From: Manduca sexta
Taxonomy: Eukaryota > Arthropoda > Insecta > Lepidoptera > Sphingidae
Direction of reading: 5' to 3'
Length of the DNA: 64,000 bases
Assembly (NCBI RefSeq): GCF_014839805.1
Contig: NC_051135.1
Location: 10,109,291-10,173,290 of the forward strand
Translations under genes and position numbers: made by a program
Part shown: in pieces, positions 28,686 to 40,543 of the stretch
How the letters are laid out: the number at the start of each line of letters is the position of its first letter
Position numbering within the stretch: position 1 is the stretch's first letter
Notes under the pieces: generated by a model
The model's input: only the letters and a program-made list of their open reading frames with translations
The model's database searches: none
Told to the model about the DNA's origin: nothing

Positions 28686-31600
28686 CTGAAAATAGAGAGT
28701 TATCACTTAGCATGATCCATTACAGGCCGGTTAATTTATACACACTGATAATACAAAGTTTTTGCGTATTACTGATTACAATAGTAGCTTTAAATATTGA
28801 TGTTGAACACACGACGCTTTCATTTATAATCCATTACAGCCACTTTACGCTGACAGTCTATTGTGTTGGAAGAACAAAACATCGTCGAGTAGCTAATTAC
28901 ACATTCGGTACAGGGTCCATTCATTCGAGAAGTGGATCAGCACAGTCGTGATTCTAGTTTTACGAGTGTTGTGATGTAAATTAATCCAAGGGTTAACAGT
29001 GTTATATTGTAGACATTATTGTGTATTAGATAGATACATTATTATGACGTATAATTTGTTTAATTCAGATTTTTCAAAAATAGCAGTTGAGACCATTTAA
29101 CAGTACATGTTTTATTTAATTATATTTCTCTAATAAAATTTCTTAAGGACTATTATTTTAAGGTAATTAATTATGTTACGTAATATAATTTCCACCTGGC
29201 TGTCCTCTTTTAATTACAAAGACACGACGATCTCTTTGGGGTTGCTATATACGTAGATTTTCTTCATAAAAATGTTTAGTCGTAATAATGGTATCTTCCA
29301 AAAATATTAGTGATGCTCTAAAGCCAAGACTCTAGATGCATTTATTTTAGTAATATAAATATATTCTCTTTACAGGACATTCTAACAATAACTTTGTGGT
29401 GTCTGAATAAATCGACTAATAATTATAAATTACCTAAAGGATGATGCCCTTGGTGATGTGGTGGGTTCTGTCTCCTATTGTGCGGAGGTGGCGCTGGCGG
29501 TGGTGGTCCATTATAAGCATGACTAGGAGTATCTCGTTCAGCGGACTCCATGGCGAGCTGGTCTGCGCTCGGTTCTGCAGCATTGCTGGAGTCGGAGCCA
29601 GCGCTGCCTGAAGCGCCACCGCTCTCGTTCGAAGATTGATCGGTTAGAGTACCGCTCTGGAATAAAACAAATTATATGTGAGTTACAGTCAGTGATGTGA
29701 GTTGTGTGTTTTAATATGAATAAAATGTCTTCCAAATATTAAACAGGATTTTTTATGCATTATTATTTTTTTATCAATTTAGTTTCACGATGGTTTCGAC
29801 CACAGGTGACAGAAGGGGGCGAGATTCCGCCATTCGATATGTAACACGCCGCCCTACCGGGAATTTTAAATTGGTCTTATTTTCTGGCCGATGCGAGATT
29901 TATACCATTTTGGTTATCTGCAGATAATAGGATTGTATTGGTATAGTATTGCTATATACAATATAATATTGCTCCAGATAGTACTTTAATATTATGGAAA
30001 GTGAAACTCAATAAAATCAGAAAGTAAAAAAATACTTAATTTACACTATCCTGCCTTTGGCAAATAAATATCGTTTATGTTTCCATATCATAAATTATGT
30101 TTACACTTGTGGGTCAAGGTTTCCGATTTATATAATTATTGCAATACATCGGAAGGAAGAAGGCAATTTTAATATAATTAAATAAATTTATATAACCGTA
30201 ATAATAAATTTATCTAACCACAATAACTGTAAGCCGACCTGAATTACATCAAATGCGGGCCGATTCTTAATAATAATTAATTATAGCGAAAATGCTATTT
30301 AGATCACATCAAATTTAACTAAGTTTTGTTCTCTACGCTATAGATAAAAAAGCTACGTAGATATAATTTTGAGCTTTATTTCTATACGCGTAGAAATATT
30401 AAGGGTAGTAGCAAATGGGTTCCTGCTTATTACAACAACAGTTTGGATAAGCCAGCTCGGCCATATTCGTTGCACTGGCATAAAGAGACCGGGATAAAAT
30501 TACAGCTTTGCTGCGTTTCGTTACAAATGAGAATGGAATTTACAACATCCCCATCCCAATCTCTGGCAAAGCACCAACAATTCCTTTGGAATTTTTGGAT
30601 GTTTATAGCTCATGTAAGTTACCATCACATGGCCGACTTGCTCGTTTAGACTATAAAAACTCCCAACTAAATGTAACACAAGTAGAGAGATATCTACAAA
30701 TTTACATTTAGGTGTGTGAAGTCATTAAAATGCAAGTTTATTCGAAATATGTAAAATTCCGTTGTTTTTCGCCGCGGTCCGCTTTCACTCGTGTCGTTTT
30801 GGTAATATTTTACAAGGTTATCCAATACGGCATACTGACCTCTATGTATATTGGTCATAGATGTTTATTTTGGAAAAGGATTTAGTAGAAGAGGCTGAGT
30901 AAATTGATCATCTACATGTTATTAAAGCAGCTGATGAACTTAAATTTCTAGAAAAATCTCACTTTGATGTCCTGTTACTCACAGACGTGTTAAGTTTCCT
31001 CATTTTGGTTTGGTACTATCGCAATTCGCAACTAGCATTTGCACTTTTGTCACAAGCGTAGTTTAAAATATTATTATTAATTAATATTTTTTTATTGAAC
31101 TTAGCTTAAGTACCTAGAGATTTATTCATTTTCACTAAATAAGACCATTTTCTACGACAAAATTTTCATTGTAACATCAATGTAGATACATCATCTAATT
31201 ACTTTTTGTTGACATCGAAGACGGTTTGATGTTAATTAAGTACAAATTCAATATTCTAATTGTTGTTATTTTATTTGAAATACGAGGATTGTTGATATGC
31301 ATTTACGAAATCTTTTAATTTAACTGTCAGTGTATTTAGATATCCAATATCTATGTTATGCAATATAATAATTTTTGTGTTTTCTATATCATCATCATCA
31401 GCCGCAGAATCTCCTCTGCTGAATATGGGCCTCCTTCAAAGATTTCCAGATCAACCTATTGTAAGCGGTCCGCATCCAGCGACCTCCAGCAACTACTATG
31501 AGCACATCTATCGCTGTTTTTTATATGAAAGTTCATAAATCTTCTACATTAATAAAATCTCTAGAAAACCAAATATGTTTAATTTTTTATTTTTATTTTT

Positions 31601-34600
31601 ATTTATTTATTTAACACAAAACAGGTTACAACTAAAAATACACCAATTATTGATTACAAAATATGCTTACTTCTAATCGCAACCCAAAACTTGTGTATAA
31701 AGAAAAGTTAATTATAGCGGACGAGTTTACAATATTACAAAGTAGATAGAAATGTTACGTTATTATTATGAATATTAAAGTTATTTTTACTGTAGAAACT
31801 AAATGTAAGTAGTAGTAAATATTTTACCGACTAAAAAATGAGTAAGATGACATTAACCACCATGACAAGTGTTAATGTGACAAAACACAAAAATTAATGC
31901 GTAAATTCTTCATTTCCATCTCTTCCTACCCAAAATAAACTCGTGAGCTTATCTTTTTACGTGAAAATCTACGCAATAACCGTAACTTTAATATATTACT
32001 ATTTCTCAAAACCTATATTTATCTAATCTGTATGTAAATTCTAAAAGTAGTTTATTCTATACCATCAATCATTCGGCCGATCCGGTTACCCAATATTTTG
32101 TATAAAACTGGTTTATTATTTTCTAGATAATTTCTTTAATTCAGGTAAACCGGTCACACAATGTTACACTAAGTTGCAATTTATATTTTAGGTTAATGTT
32201 ATGGTAATAAGGATTAATTATACGTCATTTTTTAAATCCTAAGGAATCTGTTAAAAATATTTTTATCTATTTTCAATATAACTTGCTATTAATCAACATT
32301 AGTCGATGGTCAAGATTCAAGGTCGAAGAATTAAAAAACGCTTCAAGGGCGATCCTGATGCGAAAAAGAGTTATTGTGAAGCTAAAACAAATATTTTAAA
32401 TTTTTTCATCAAAATCTTAATGTCTAAACAAATTCATAATCTTTAAAACTTAGATCTTCTATAACAAATCATCGTAACAAATAGAAACTATTAGATCTCT
32501 TCACGTAAATGTATCTTAATATCCTAAGATCAAAGGTATATGATTTTTCCATTATCTCCTTCTTAAAAATTTAATTTACTCTATCAATTTAAATTGATCC
32601 TTATGTCTATAGGTCAAAGGCTTTAAGCCATTCACTTTCCAGCAATAAAGAAGTAGATTTTGTGATGTTATTTTTTCTTATCTTTTACGATATTATCTTT
32701 CGTCTCTTCGTGATCATTTATCACATTAACTTTTTTATAACTCCCATTATTTTAGTCGTCACATTAGAAAGTGTTAGATTGATCTTCCCTATTTTTTCCA
32801 TAAAGATAGATCTGTATTGCGACATATCTTTAGTATCACTTAGAGTAGTTGTTGGTGTCAGTTCTTTGCAACCAATTGTATCTTATTGTATTACCATCAT
32901 TTGTTTCGTTGAACGAAAGTGTTCTCTACAGAAATTTATAATGCTATGTTACATCGGGATACGATACATCAAATTGGGAATGTTATTACGCAATCAAAAT
33001 GGATGGGTGAAAGTTCTCTCGGTGCGGGTTATAAAATTTTAATGGTGGGAATGTAACATCGTTAAATAAAATACGGCGTGACGTGAATTCAATGTGGATG
33101 ACACTTAAATCTGTTGTGGTGTAATTATTTTTTTACTATTTGAGGCTTTTAAATTGTATTTTATGATATTCCAATTTTGGAGATGTTTCAATAGTTAACG
33201 TAATCAAATGAAAATCTTTAAAAGCTGTTGACCTGTCCTTCAGAAATTCGGTGATATATCTTTATTAATTTAAATCAAGAAGTATAAAATTTTATTACTA
33301 TATATTTTTAATATTATGTTTGTCTGCGTTCTTTTTTTATTACCCTATCATAAGTATTTTATATACCAAAGAATTTTAAGTTTATCTATTTAATTTCGAT
33401 TAAACGACACAATTAAATCAAACAAACAACATCCGCATACAGCCGTATAGTAGCGCACGCGCAGGCTTCAAGAGCAGTGTGTCAGCAGCGGCGCGGTCGT
33501 TGCTCTGACGCTCATTTTACTTTCATTAAACTGTGCGTGGGCTTGGTTACGAGTATCTACGTAGTGCGCAACCGAGGAAGTGTTAGTATCCCGTATCATC
33601 ATCTTTTACACTTCAAATAGACTCCTGCATGATGGTTAGTGGAATAGCGTCTGATTAGAGTATCGACTGACGAGAAATGATTATCAGCAGTGGACAATTA
33701 TGATGGCTTGTTCCAAATATTGAATTTGGGAAGTTCTAGATTGGGTTAGTTTTAAAGTAACAGACCTTATGTTTAGTATTATAAGGTTGTCCAAATAGGG
33801 AGAAGCTACATAGTTAGAACAATGATTTAATAATTAAAAGGAAGGAGTTATTTCAGCTTCACCGTGTGTACAAGTTGTCATTCAGTTAGAATAAGAAGTA
33901 ACAAGAAAAATATTTCAAACATTCCGTGAGTGCAATTTAACCCGTGGATAAAAGCAAGAATGAAATAGTTATATCATTTCAGCATAATAAAAAATAATAT
34001 GATATTATATATTATTATAAGTTAATGTTTTCCCGCTATATTTATGTAGAAAATTCTTAGAATATACCTTCCTGTTTCAGTAGTAAAATACAACGTAGTT
34101 TTAAGAATAGAATTTTATATTACACTTTACCGTTTTCTGACATCTTCCGTTGCACTTTGCTAAAAATAGCAGTTTTAAACTGTTAACTTTAACGTTCACA
34201 ACTTGCAACTACATCGGTTAGTGATATAAATTAGGTAAGTTAAACGGAAGTTTCTTCTTACTTTTCTTAAGTTAGAAAAATGTTACTTTAAGTTCATATT
34301 TATAAATCAAGCATACATTTTTGCAACTTTGAAAGAGTTCTTAGAATTTTGCGAATGCTGCTTCATACCAACATTACTTTATTGCAAAAATATATTTTTT
34401 TTGATCTATATTTATGTACCCCAAAATATTCTACGTTACATCCAAGGATACTTACGATACGTCTTTTTGATTGAGCCTTAATAATTACGTAGGATAAATT
34501 ATTAAGGCTCAATCAAAAAGGGTAACAATCTCGTTTCACTTGCATAAATTCACTTACACATATCTATTCACACTTCCTAACATATAAGATTAATTAAAGC

Positions 34601-37600
34601 TCATAAAAACAGGGTAACACGTCTAATAATCGGACACAACAGAGAGCAGGATTTCAATGTGTGTCGTTACTGTAGGTCGCCGTATGACCGGGCGGGAAAG
34701 CAGGTCCCACTCTCCTCTACCTATTGTCATAAATCGGAGCCCAGTTTAATACTAGCTCGTCTTCAATTTACAAATTGTATTTCATACACGTAGTTATATG
34801 TTTGCGTTTGTTGGCAGCTTGATAAAATTGAGTCTTACTGAGCATTTCAGAAGTTTTGTAGAACATTCATAAAGTTTTGTTTCCTTGACTTTCAACTTAT
34901 GAATCGTATAGATTAATAAAATTTAAGGCTTTTTTTAATTATGTTATTATATTTTGTGTAGGAGTTAGGTGAGTGACGAATGATAGGTCCTAGATACCCC
35001 ATCTTTAAGAATTATGTATCATATTATATTCAGTTATTTCCTAATCTTTTAGGTATTGAAACTCCCTCTACCACAATTAAATTATGCCAACACATTTAAG
35101 ATGTTTCGATAGAAACAAACGTGACACAAACCACTTAAAAGTTTTCTTTATAAAAGAAAACATTTTGTGAAATCAAGGTAATTTACTTCCATTCGGAGAA
35201 TTCACTCAATCACAACATTTCCGTTGCGACAATGTTTAGTGGACCAGTAGAGCCGTGCTTAGTACCCTTACTTTCCACAGTAGGGTAAACAGGTAAATAG
35301 TGGTCGTAGACGGAACTGGCCGCAGACGTCCGTCATCGCGTCAGTGGGTCGACATGTGCCCATATTTGGTGCCTTTACCCGACAAACGTATTTGATTGCC
35401 TCTCGCTTTATGTCTTCAGATTGATATGTACCGGCCGATTATAGGTTTTGGTTTCAGTGAAAGCACTTTATATTATTTTGTCTATTGTTTGTCAAGAATT
35501 GAATTTATGAGACATGTATTAAAGTTTCAATTACATTTTTAAGTATTCCTCCAATAAATTAAAAGGAGTTTTATTCGCTTGCTTTCCTCAATTACTAAAT
35601 TGAATTTTATAACTAACATTGTATAGTTCTTTTGAGTTTCTAAACGATTTTATGAGCACCCATCTGCTTAACGTTAAGACTTTATGAGGCTTGTTTTAAT
35701 TCCAATAAAGATTGTGAATTGTCAAACGCTTTCAATGAGTTTTAAAATAACAAACTTATTAACCAAAAAAAAAATAATCAATGATCAAATAATTATTATC
35801 TAACCATACACATACTATTTATTTACCCCGATGCAAAAAAGAGGCATTATATCAACATCTATTCTCCAGATGTTTTTTATTGCAACAAATTGCAGGATAA
35901 ATAGAAAACTAATTCGTCGTCGGCAATCTAGTGATGCACCGCGCGGTAAATATGTGTCAGTTAAAGTAATTAACGTTTATGTGCGCCGCTCTAGTTGCTT
36001 TAAACTGTGTTTGGATACACTTTTGATGTTGAGTTTAATTTGATATTCAATGAAGTAAAACTATTTGTCGGATTTGATTGCGGTTTTTTTAATATTATAA
36101 TAGGGTATTTGAACTTTTTTAATTATAACTTTTATAAAATATGGACATCGTATAAATTCTAAAACAGAAGAAATCATTGAAATCTTGTAAAACATCTACA
36201 AGTTATAAGCCTCCTACAATTACGCTGTAGGAGGGAGAGTCAAAAAACAGAAAAGAGATGAAATACTTCCATGTGACGTCAGCGGGTATTACACTGCATT
36301 CGAAAGAAAGAGATGGAGCGATATCCTCACTCTACGTCCACTCGTGCAAGTAGCAATATTTGAATTACTGCCTCATTTCTTATCGAATTTGAATACTGTT
36401 TTCACAGAAGGATTTCTTTTTTGTACTTATTGATGTTACATACTAAAATATGCACAAAATTAAACACAATGAAATACCTTATTACAAGATTTTGTATAAT
36501 TCTAAAATGTAGGTAGATATAGTAACATTGATTTTTCGGAAGACCAACATCTTAGTGATCCTTGACCATGAAAGCTGCAAGGTATTCAAAACATCGGGAG
36601 AAAATTATAATATAAAAAACTGCGATAAAATCCGAAAAATATAATGTTTAACATTCGCGTAAACATAAGAGATCTTTAATTTATTATAATGCTACAGTAT
36701 ACGTCCAGAGTTATACATGTGAAAGGTGTGTTATAAAAATTGTTACCGCACTATTTTGTTTCTTAACGTCGATTTAACCTAGGGATATAGTTTTTTCAAC
36801 AGAATAGTTATTGATATGTCGCAACGCTGGGTACATATCATATTTTATCATTGGATATAACTTCTCTAAGCGTTATGTATAAGCACTCTTACGCGTGTGT
36901 AAAGCGTGTATATTAGTGGCATTGTCCTTAATTCTACTAATATACACGCTATGCCTTATATTCATTTTAAAGTATTAGTCCATTCGTGTACCTACCAATC
37001 TTGTTATAATTTCAGAAGATAATTGAATCTGCAAGTGTTGAAACGGTTAAAGATAAACCCCGTTCGTTTCTGGTCTGATTAATTAGCTTCTGTGTAGCCA
37101 TATAGACATTGAAATTTACGGAATTTGAACAATATTGAACACATTCTTTTACTATCCACACCAATATAGATTATATATTCTATTACTGTAGTATGATTTT
37201 AGCTCAGTGTAATACCATCAACAACGCTGTTCAATATTTGTGAAGGGTGTAAAATTAAGCTGATAATGTATGGACTCATTGCTGCTACAAATTTCACAAA
37301 TAGAAGTGTTCTTATCTGTTTTCTAGTTTGTTCTAAGTTATACTGTGTGTTAATTGAAGCCAAAATACTTCCTAATTTCGACCACTGGATGACACCTTGT
37401 TATTATAAACACATAAATAAATAAAATATAATGACCAATTTTTCTATTAAAAATAAAATGTTCTACACATTTTCATTTTCTCTATTTCCTTAGAATTTCT
37501 AAACATAGATAATAATAAAGATGCGTGTACTCCAATAACCTCTTTCTGTTTTTACTTTCCCATTACAAGGATCAAAAAGGAAGTCAACGTGTCAAGAATC

Positions 37601-38364
37601 GTAACTATAATCAAGCCTATTGTTATTGTTTGTATCATATTATATAATATGCATAATGACTAGTGTTACACGTATGCAGACCTACATTCTGTCACGCATT
37701 ACTATTGTTACATTAACTACAATGTAATGATTGATTGTTTATCGAGTTACAACTGCTAATGTGCTCGTAAAGATTGAGTGCTGGTGTTTTCTAACATAAG
37801 ATAATGTTTACATCCAGGTTTACGTTCTACTTCCGTATATTTCATCACGCCTTTCTCTATTTTAGGCGTAAGTAGAGGGCTCACATTTTATTTCTATGTT
37901 ATATTTGACGTGCAAATCTAAATCGTATGATATGAATCTGCAATTTGTTTAAATCCGCTAATCTCAGGAGCTATTGTTTAGAAATGAGAAAAAAAAACTT
38001 TTGGTTTTTGATAGCCCATTTATTGAGAAAGGCTGTATAACATCTCGCTATGACCAATAGTAGTGGAACATACATGAAAAAGTTGCAGTAGTTAATATTA
38101 ATACTGATGATCCTTTTTTCAGATATTATTGTAGGTAATTATATTGCAATAACTACTGGATGTCCCAATTATAAATAAACAAGGACAACGTAGCTTCTAC
38201 AGCCGACAAATTATCTTTTGAACTCTTCTCAATAATATTAATTTCCTCAATTTCTTCGTATTTAAATTCATCTTTAGAACCAATTAGAACTCTATAAAGA
38301 ATAAATGACTTACCAAATGTAATATGAGCAGGAATCCTATAGTAACTCCCCTCCTTAGCCGCAT
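27252..38364 (-). CDS. ZP-domain apical matrix protein, three coding exons, one-base frame break
   Basis: Exons 38364-38314, 29656-29434 and 28685-27252 join in phase. Taking out one surplus base at 28136-28140 leaves 568 residues. Order: MRLRRGVTIGFLLILHL signal peptide (1-17), Ser/Gly/Ala then Pro-rich linker (18-160, with PPPPPAPP), ZP domain about 162-419 with the same cysteine order as the + gene, furin-type RVRRQRR (453-459), VVSAGDLNL patch (about 475-483), transmembrane helix (about 507-532) and a 36-residue basic tail. The ZP-C part (GKGPWASEVSGLVKIGQ, HFQAFKFPDSM, QICRYRC) is clearly paralogous to the + gene. The role inferred from the family is furin-processed apical extracellular matrix in epidermis. 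No PAN domain is visible, so the trynity/nyobe type is less likely. Which insect orthologue it is I cannot settle. The frame break leaves open whether this copy is functional. Confidence 0.85.
28686..29433 (-). other. Intron of the - ZP gene
   Basis: 748-bp GT-AG intron (donor GTAATT at 29433, acceptor TTTTCAG ending at 28686). No repeat seen. Confidence 0.65.
29434..29656 (-). CDS. ZP gene (-), Ser/Gly- and Pro-rich linker exon
   Basis: Acceptor TTTTATTCCAG precedes 29656 and donor GTAATT starts at 29433. 223 nt, phase 0 in, 1 out, no stop in this frame. It encodes SGTLTDQSSNESGG, a Ser/Ala-rich stretch, GPPPPAPPP and a His-rich end, a low-complexity spacer typical before ZP domains. The phase fits both neighbours exactly, which is the main support. 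Confidence 0.75.
31387..31500 (-). mobile_element. RTE-type 3' tail fragment
   Basis: An ATC microsatellite (31387-31399), then CAGCCGCAGAATCTCC, CTGCTGAATATGGGCCTCC and GTCCGCATCCAGCGACC. This is the counterpart of the 3' end of the element at 11310 (CTGCTGGACATAGGCCTCC, GTCGCATCCAG). It is a 5'-truncated insertion of a related subfamily. Confidence 0.6.
31587..31712 (+). repeat. Interspersed repeat, AACACAAAACAGGTTACA / CCCAAAACTTGTGT family
   Basis: A TTTATTTATTT run, then ACACAAAACAGGTTACAA and, about 60 bp on, CAACCCAAAACTTGTGTATA. It matches 52468-52587 in the same orientation (ACCACAAAACAGATTACAG, AACCCAAAACTTGTGTTTC). Confidence 0.55.
33430..33600. other. CpG-rich patch within the - ZP intron
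   Basis: The patch has many CG dinucleotides (around GTAGCGCACGCGCAG and GCAGCGGCGCGGTCG) in an AT-rich intron and no repeat match in the window. It could be an intronic enhancer or alternative promoter; the sequence alone cannot decide. Confidence 0.3.
33628..33705 (+). repeat. Decayed copy of the CCTGATGG / CTGACGAGA family
   Basis: It keeps ATCGACTGACGAGAAATGATTATC and a weakened ATTATGATGGCTTGTT block. Confidence 0.45.
34463..34520. repeat. Perfect hairpin, 24-bp arms, 10-base loop
   Basis: Arms 34463-34486 and 34497-34520 are exact reverse complements. Confidence 0.88.
36271..36342. repeat. GC-rich interspersed repeat, inverted copy of 14960
   Basis: Read on the minus strand it gives GAGTGGACG, GATATCGCTCCATCTCTTTC and GCTGACGTCACATG in the order of the 14960 copy. 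A small CCTCCTACA/TGTAGGAGG hairpin lies just left, at about 36211-36235. Confidence 0.55.
36530..36670. repeat. Palindromic interspersed element, TTTACGCGAATG family (one end lost)
   Basis: The right half GCGATAAAATCCGAAAAAT with AACATTCGCGTAAACATAAG is intact; the left terminus is reduced to ATTTTTCGGA. Confidence 0.65.
36903..36950. repeat. Perfect hairpin, 15-bp arms
   Basis: AGCGTGTATATTAGT at 36903-36917 and its exact reverse complement at 36936-36950, with an 18-base loop. Confidence 0.8.
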
Positions 38365-38370
38365 TGTGAC
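38314..38370 (-). CDS. ZP gene (-), start codon and signal-peptide exon
   Basis: On the minus strand a pyrimidine-rich acceptor ending in TTTACAG precedes six untranslated bases and ATG at 38364-38362. The 17 codons give a basic start and hydrophobic core (GFLLILHL), then donor GTAAGT at 38313-38308. It ends in phase 0, matching the linker exon. It is too short for ordinary ORF calling. The acceptor implies a further 5'UTR exon at higher coordinates. Confidence 0.75.
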
Positions 38371-39376
38371 CTGTAAAAAAACATTGGTTAGTGTCATGGT
38401 TTGAAAGTTTTTAGCTTCGTTAGCGGCTCGTGATTTGGCAATTTCGACTGTTTGCGTTTAATTTAACTTCCGAACTCTTATTTGAAAAACTAGATCGTTT
38501 GAGGTTTGGTTTGTTATCGAATGAACATCGATCAGGGTTTCTGTGGACTGTATGGCTTTGCAAGCTTCATTCGTCCATGTATAATTACTGTACTGCTTAC
38601 TTTGGGTTATAGTTTATTAAATTGAAGGTTGCTAATATTACAAGTGATTTCTACAGATATAATATATGAACTTAAGAGTATTGGTATAGTGTGATCAATA
38701 ATTAAAATCATTAAGGGACAAAAGGGTAAAATACAATAATGGACGAATTGAAGATTTTTTTAAAAATAAAGACAAAAAAATCTAATAAATTTCTTTTGGA
38801 CTTATTAATATGTCTGCAGCTTATGACACAAAAAAATAAAAGGTTATATTTTATGAAAAAAAAAATATGTTCCATTCAGGGCCTTTATAACCTTCCAAAT
38901 ATCACTTTACTTTTAGATTGTACCCGTTTCGTAAACACATGTTATAAAGAATGATTACAATCTATATCAACAAGAAATCAACAGTAATGCTATTTTAATA
39001 CAATCGACATTTGAGCCCAGTTCACGGGCTTGTTCGTCACATTTCCCATAGGATCGGGGACAAATTCCGGTGTTTCATTGTAAACTTATACCCATCATTA
39101 GTTATTGTTCGTAATTACTTTTAGCTGGAATTTTGATAAGCATTAGTTCTAATTACGTGGAAATAGATACAATAATAGCTGTAATCTATGCCACGTTTAT
39201 TTTAAATCTTATGTATTTATGCCGAAAGGTATATGATTAGTATAAGCCTAAATAGTATCCACGGGATTAGTAACTAAATTTATTTATCATTTTATCAAAC
39301 CAATTCAATTTCATGACAAGCTAAAGAAAACCTTAAACTTTTGAGTCTTTCTAGATTAGAATTAATGAATGAATCC

Positions 39377-39705
39377 TCCTAGCCGAATTTCGGCCTCGGC
39401 GGCCAATCTCAACGGAGATCAGCCAGGTACGCAAGATATATTATAGTGCATAGTTCGGTAAGACGGCAATCTCACCGAACACTATAATATGTCCTGAGGT
39501 GCAGGACCAATAGCTTTACGTGCTTTCCTAGGCACGGGGGTATCACAAAGCCAAGTTTTTGACTCCGAGCTGCGACTGAGTTATTTTTAAGATGGAAAAA
39601 CCCAGTCACAATAATTTTGGCCCGACCCAGGATTCGAACTCAGGACCTCAGCGCGGTGGTCATAATTTTTCCGTGTATAATTACAGCTACGCCACCGAGA
39701 CAGTC
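39377..39705 (-). mobile_element. tRNA-derived SINE, near full length
   Basis: Read on the minus strand: head GACTGTCTCGGTGGCGTAGC, B-box like GGTCCTGAGTTCGAATCC, a body with GTGACTGGGTTTTTCCATC, and 3' end GGCCGCCGAGGCCGAAATTC. The layout is typical of an abundant lepidopteran SINE with a GGCC-rich 3' body. Confidence 0.7.
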
Positions 39706-39999
39706 AAAAGGTTTAGATAGCTTTCTAGTGTAGAAACTAAGACATAAGGTAATAAAAATTACAAGCGAACGAATCTAATAATTATAACTTATAACACAGT
39801 ATAAACTATTCAAATTTACGCCAAAGATGGAATTTAACCTAAACTTAGTGAATACCTTCAATACTATAGTGAATACCAAAACATACTGCCAGTCCATTGT
39901 CATGAACTGGTCTATTCATAAACTATGATTATACAAAGTCGAACTGGAAACAAGTTCCCACGACGCCTAACTATGTGATCTGATAGTGTGTTAATAATT

Positions 40000-40203
40000 T
40001 CTTATGTTTACGCGAATGTTAGACATTAAAATAATACTATTTTTCGGATTTTATCGCAGTATATTTTAATTTCCTCTCGATGTTTCGAAGACTGCTTTTC
40101 GTGGAATCCGCCTCGTGAGCATGAAGGCTGCAGTCTTCGAAGCGGGAGAAAATTAAAATATAAAAAAAGGGAATAAAATCCGAAAAATAGTTTAACTTTA
40201 GTG
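40000..40203. repeat. Palindromic interspersed element, best copy of the TTTACGCGAATG family
   Basis: The left half has CTTATGTTTACGCGAATG, then AACTATTTTTCGGATTTTATC. The right half mirrors it (ATAAAATCCGAAAAATAGTTT). The centre has a second inverted pair around GAAGACTGC and GCAGTCTTC. Other copies are at 36530, 54515, 57181 and 58874. Confidence 0.75.
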
Positions 40204-40508
40204 TGTTTTTATGTTTTATATAAAGATACTTGTTCCAATATAAATATGTAATTTCATGAATTTGTCTCGATATATCATTTGCTTACATTCATTTCTTTTG
40301 GAGCAACTAGGATTGTTACGGAATTTGTCTTTCTTATTATAATGAAGCAATTTTTATCACAGAATATGCAATCATTTTAGGTAGTTTGATTTATGTAGCC
40401 TCATCAACAACTAAACTTTGCGTTCTAAGTTAACTTAATCTGCACGTGGTGCGTCCGACAAAATGACTATGAGAGGTGGAAGGAGTTTAACCAGTTAGTC
40501 TCTAAAGC

Positions 40509-40543
40509 GCCTGTGCCATATAATCAAGTTATATGGCACAGGC
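40509..40543. repeat. Perfect hairpin, 15-bp arms, 5-base loop
   Basis: GCCTGTGCCATATAA at 40509-40523 and its exact reverse complement at 40529-40543. Confidence 0.85.

Larger units (their letters stand above)
29657..38313 (-). other. 8.66-kb intron of the - ZP gene
   Basis: The donor GTAAGT is at 38313-38308 and the acceptor ATTCCAG ends at 29657. It holds an RTE tail at 31387-31500, a repeat at 31587-31712, a CpG-rich patch at 33430-33600, a decayed repeat at 33628-33705, hairpins at 34463-34520 and 36903-36950, an inverted GC-rich repeat at 36271-36342 and a palindromic-family copy at 36530-36670. Long AT-rich open frames here look like chance. Confidence 0.6.

Noticed and set aside
30880..31070. 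Weak resemblance to a retroelement protease segment (KSHFDVLLLTDV)
   Set aside because: Only one short stretch in a stop-filled region, no LTRs or other domains nearby; too thin to call.
32662..33042. 126-codon + strand frame rich in Ile/Val/Phe/Leu, receptor-like at first sight
   Set aside because: AT-rich intron with no recognisable motif, splice context or codon signature; the hydrophobic content follows from base composition.
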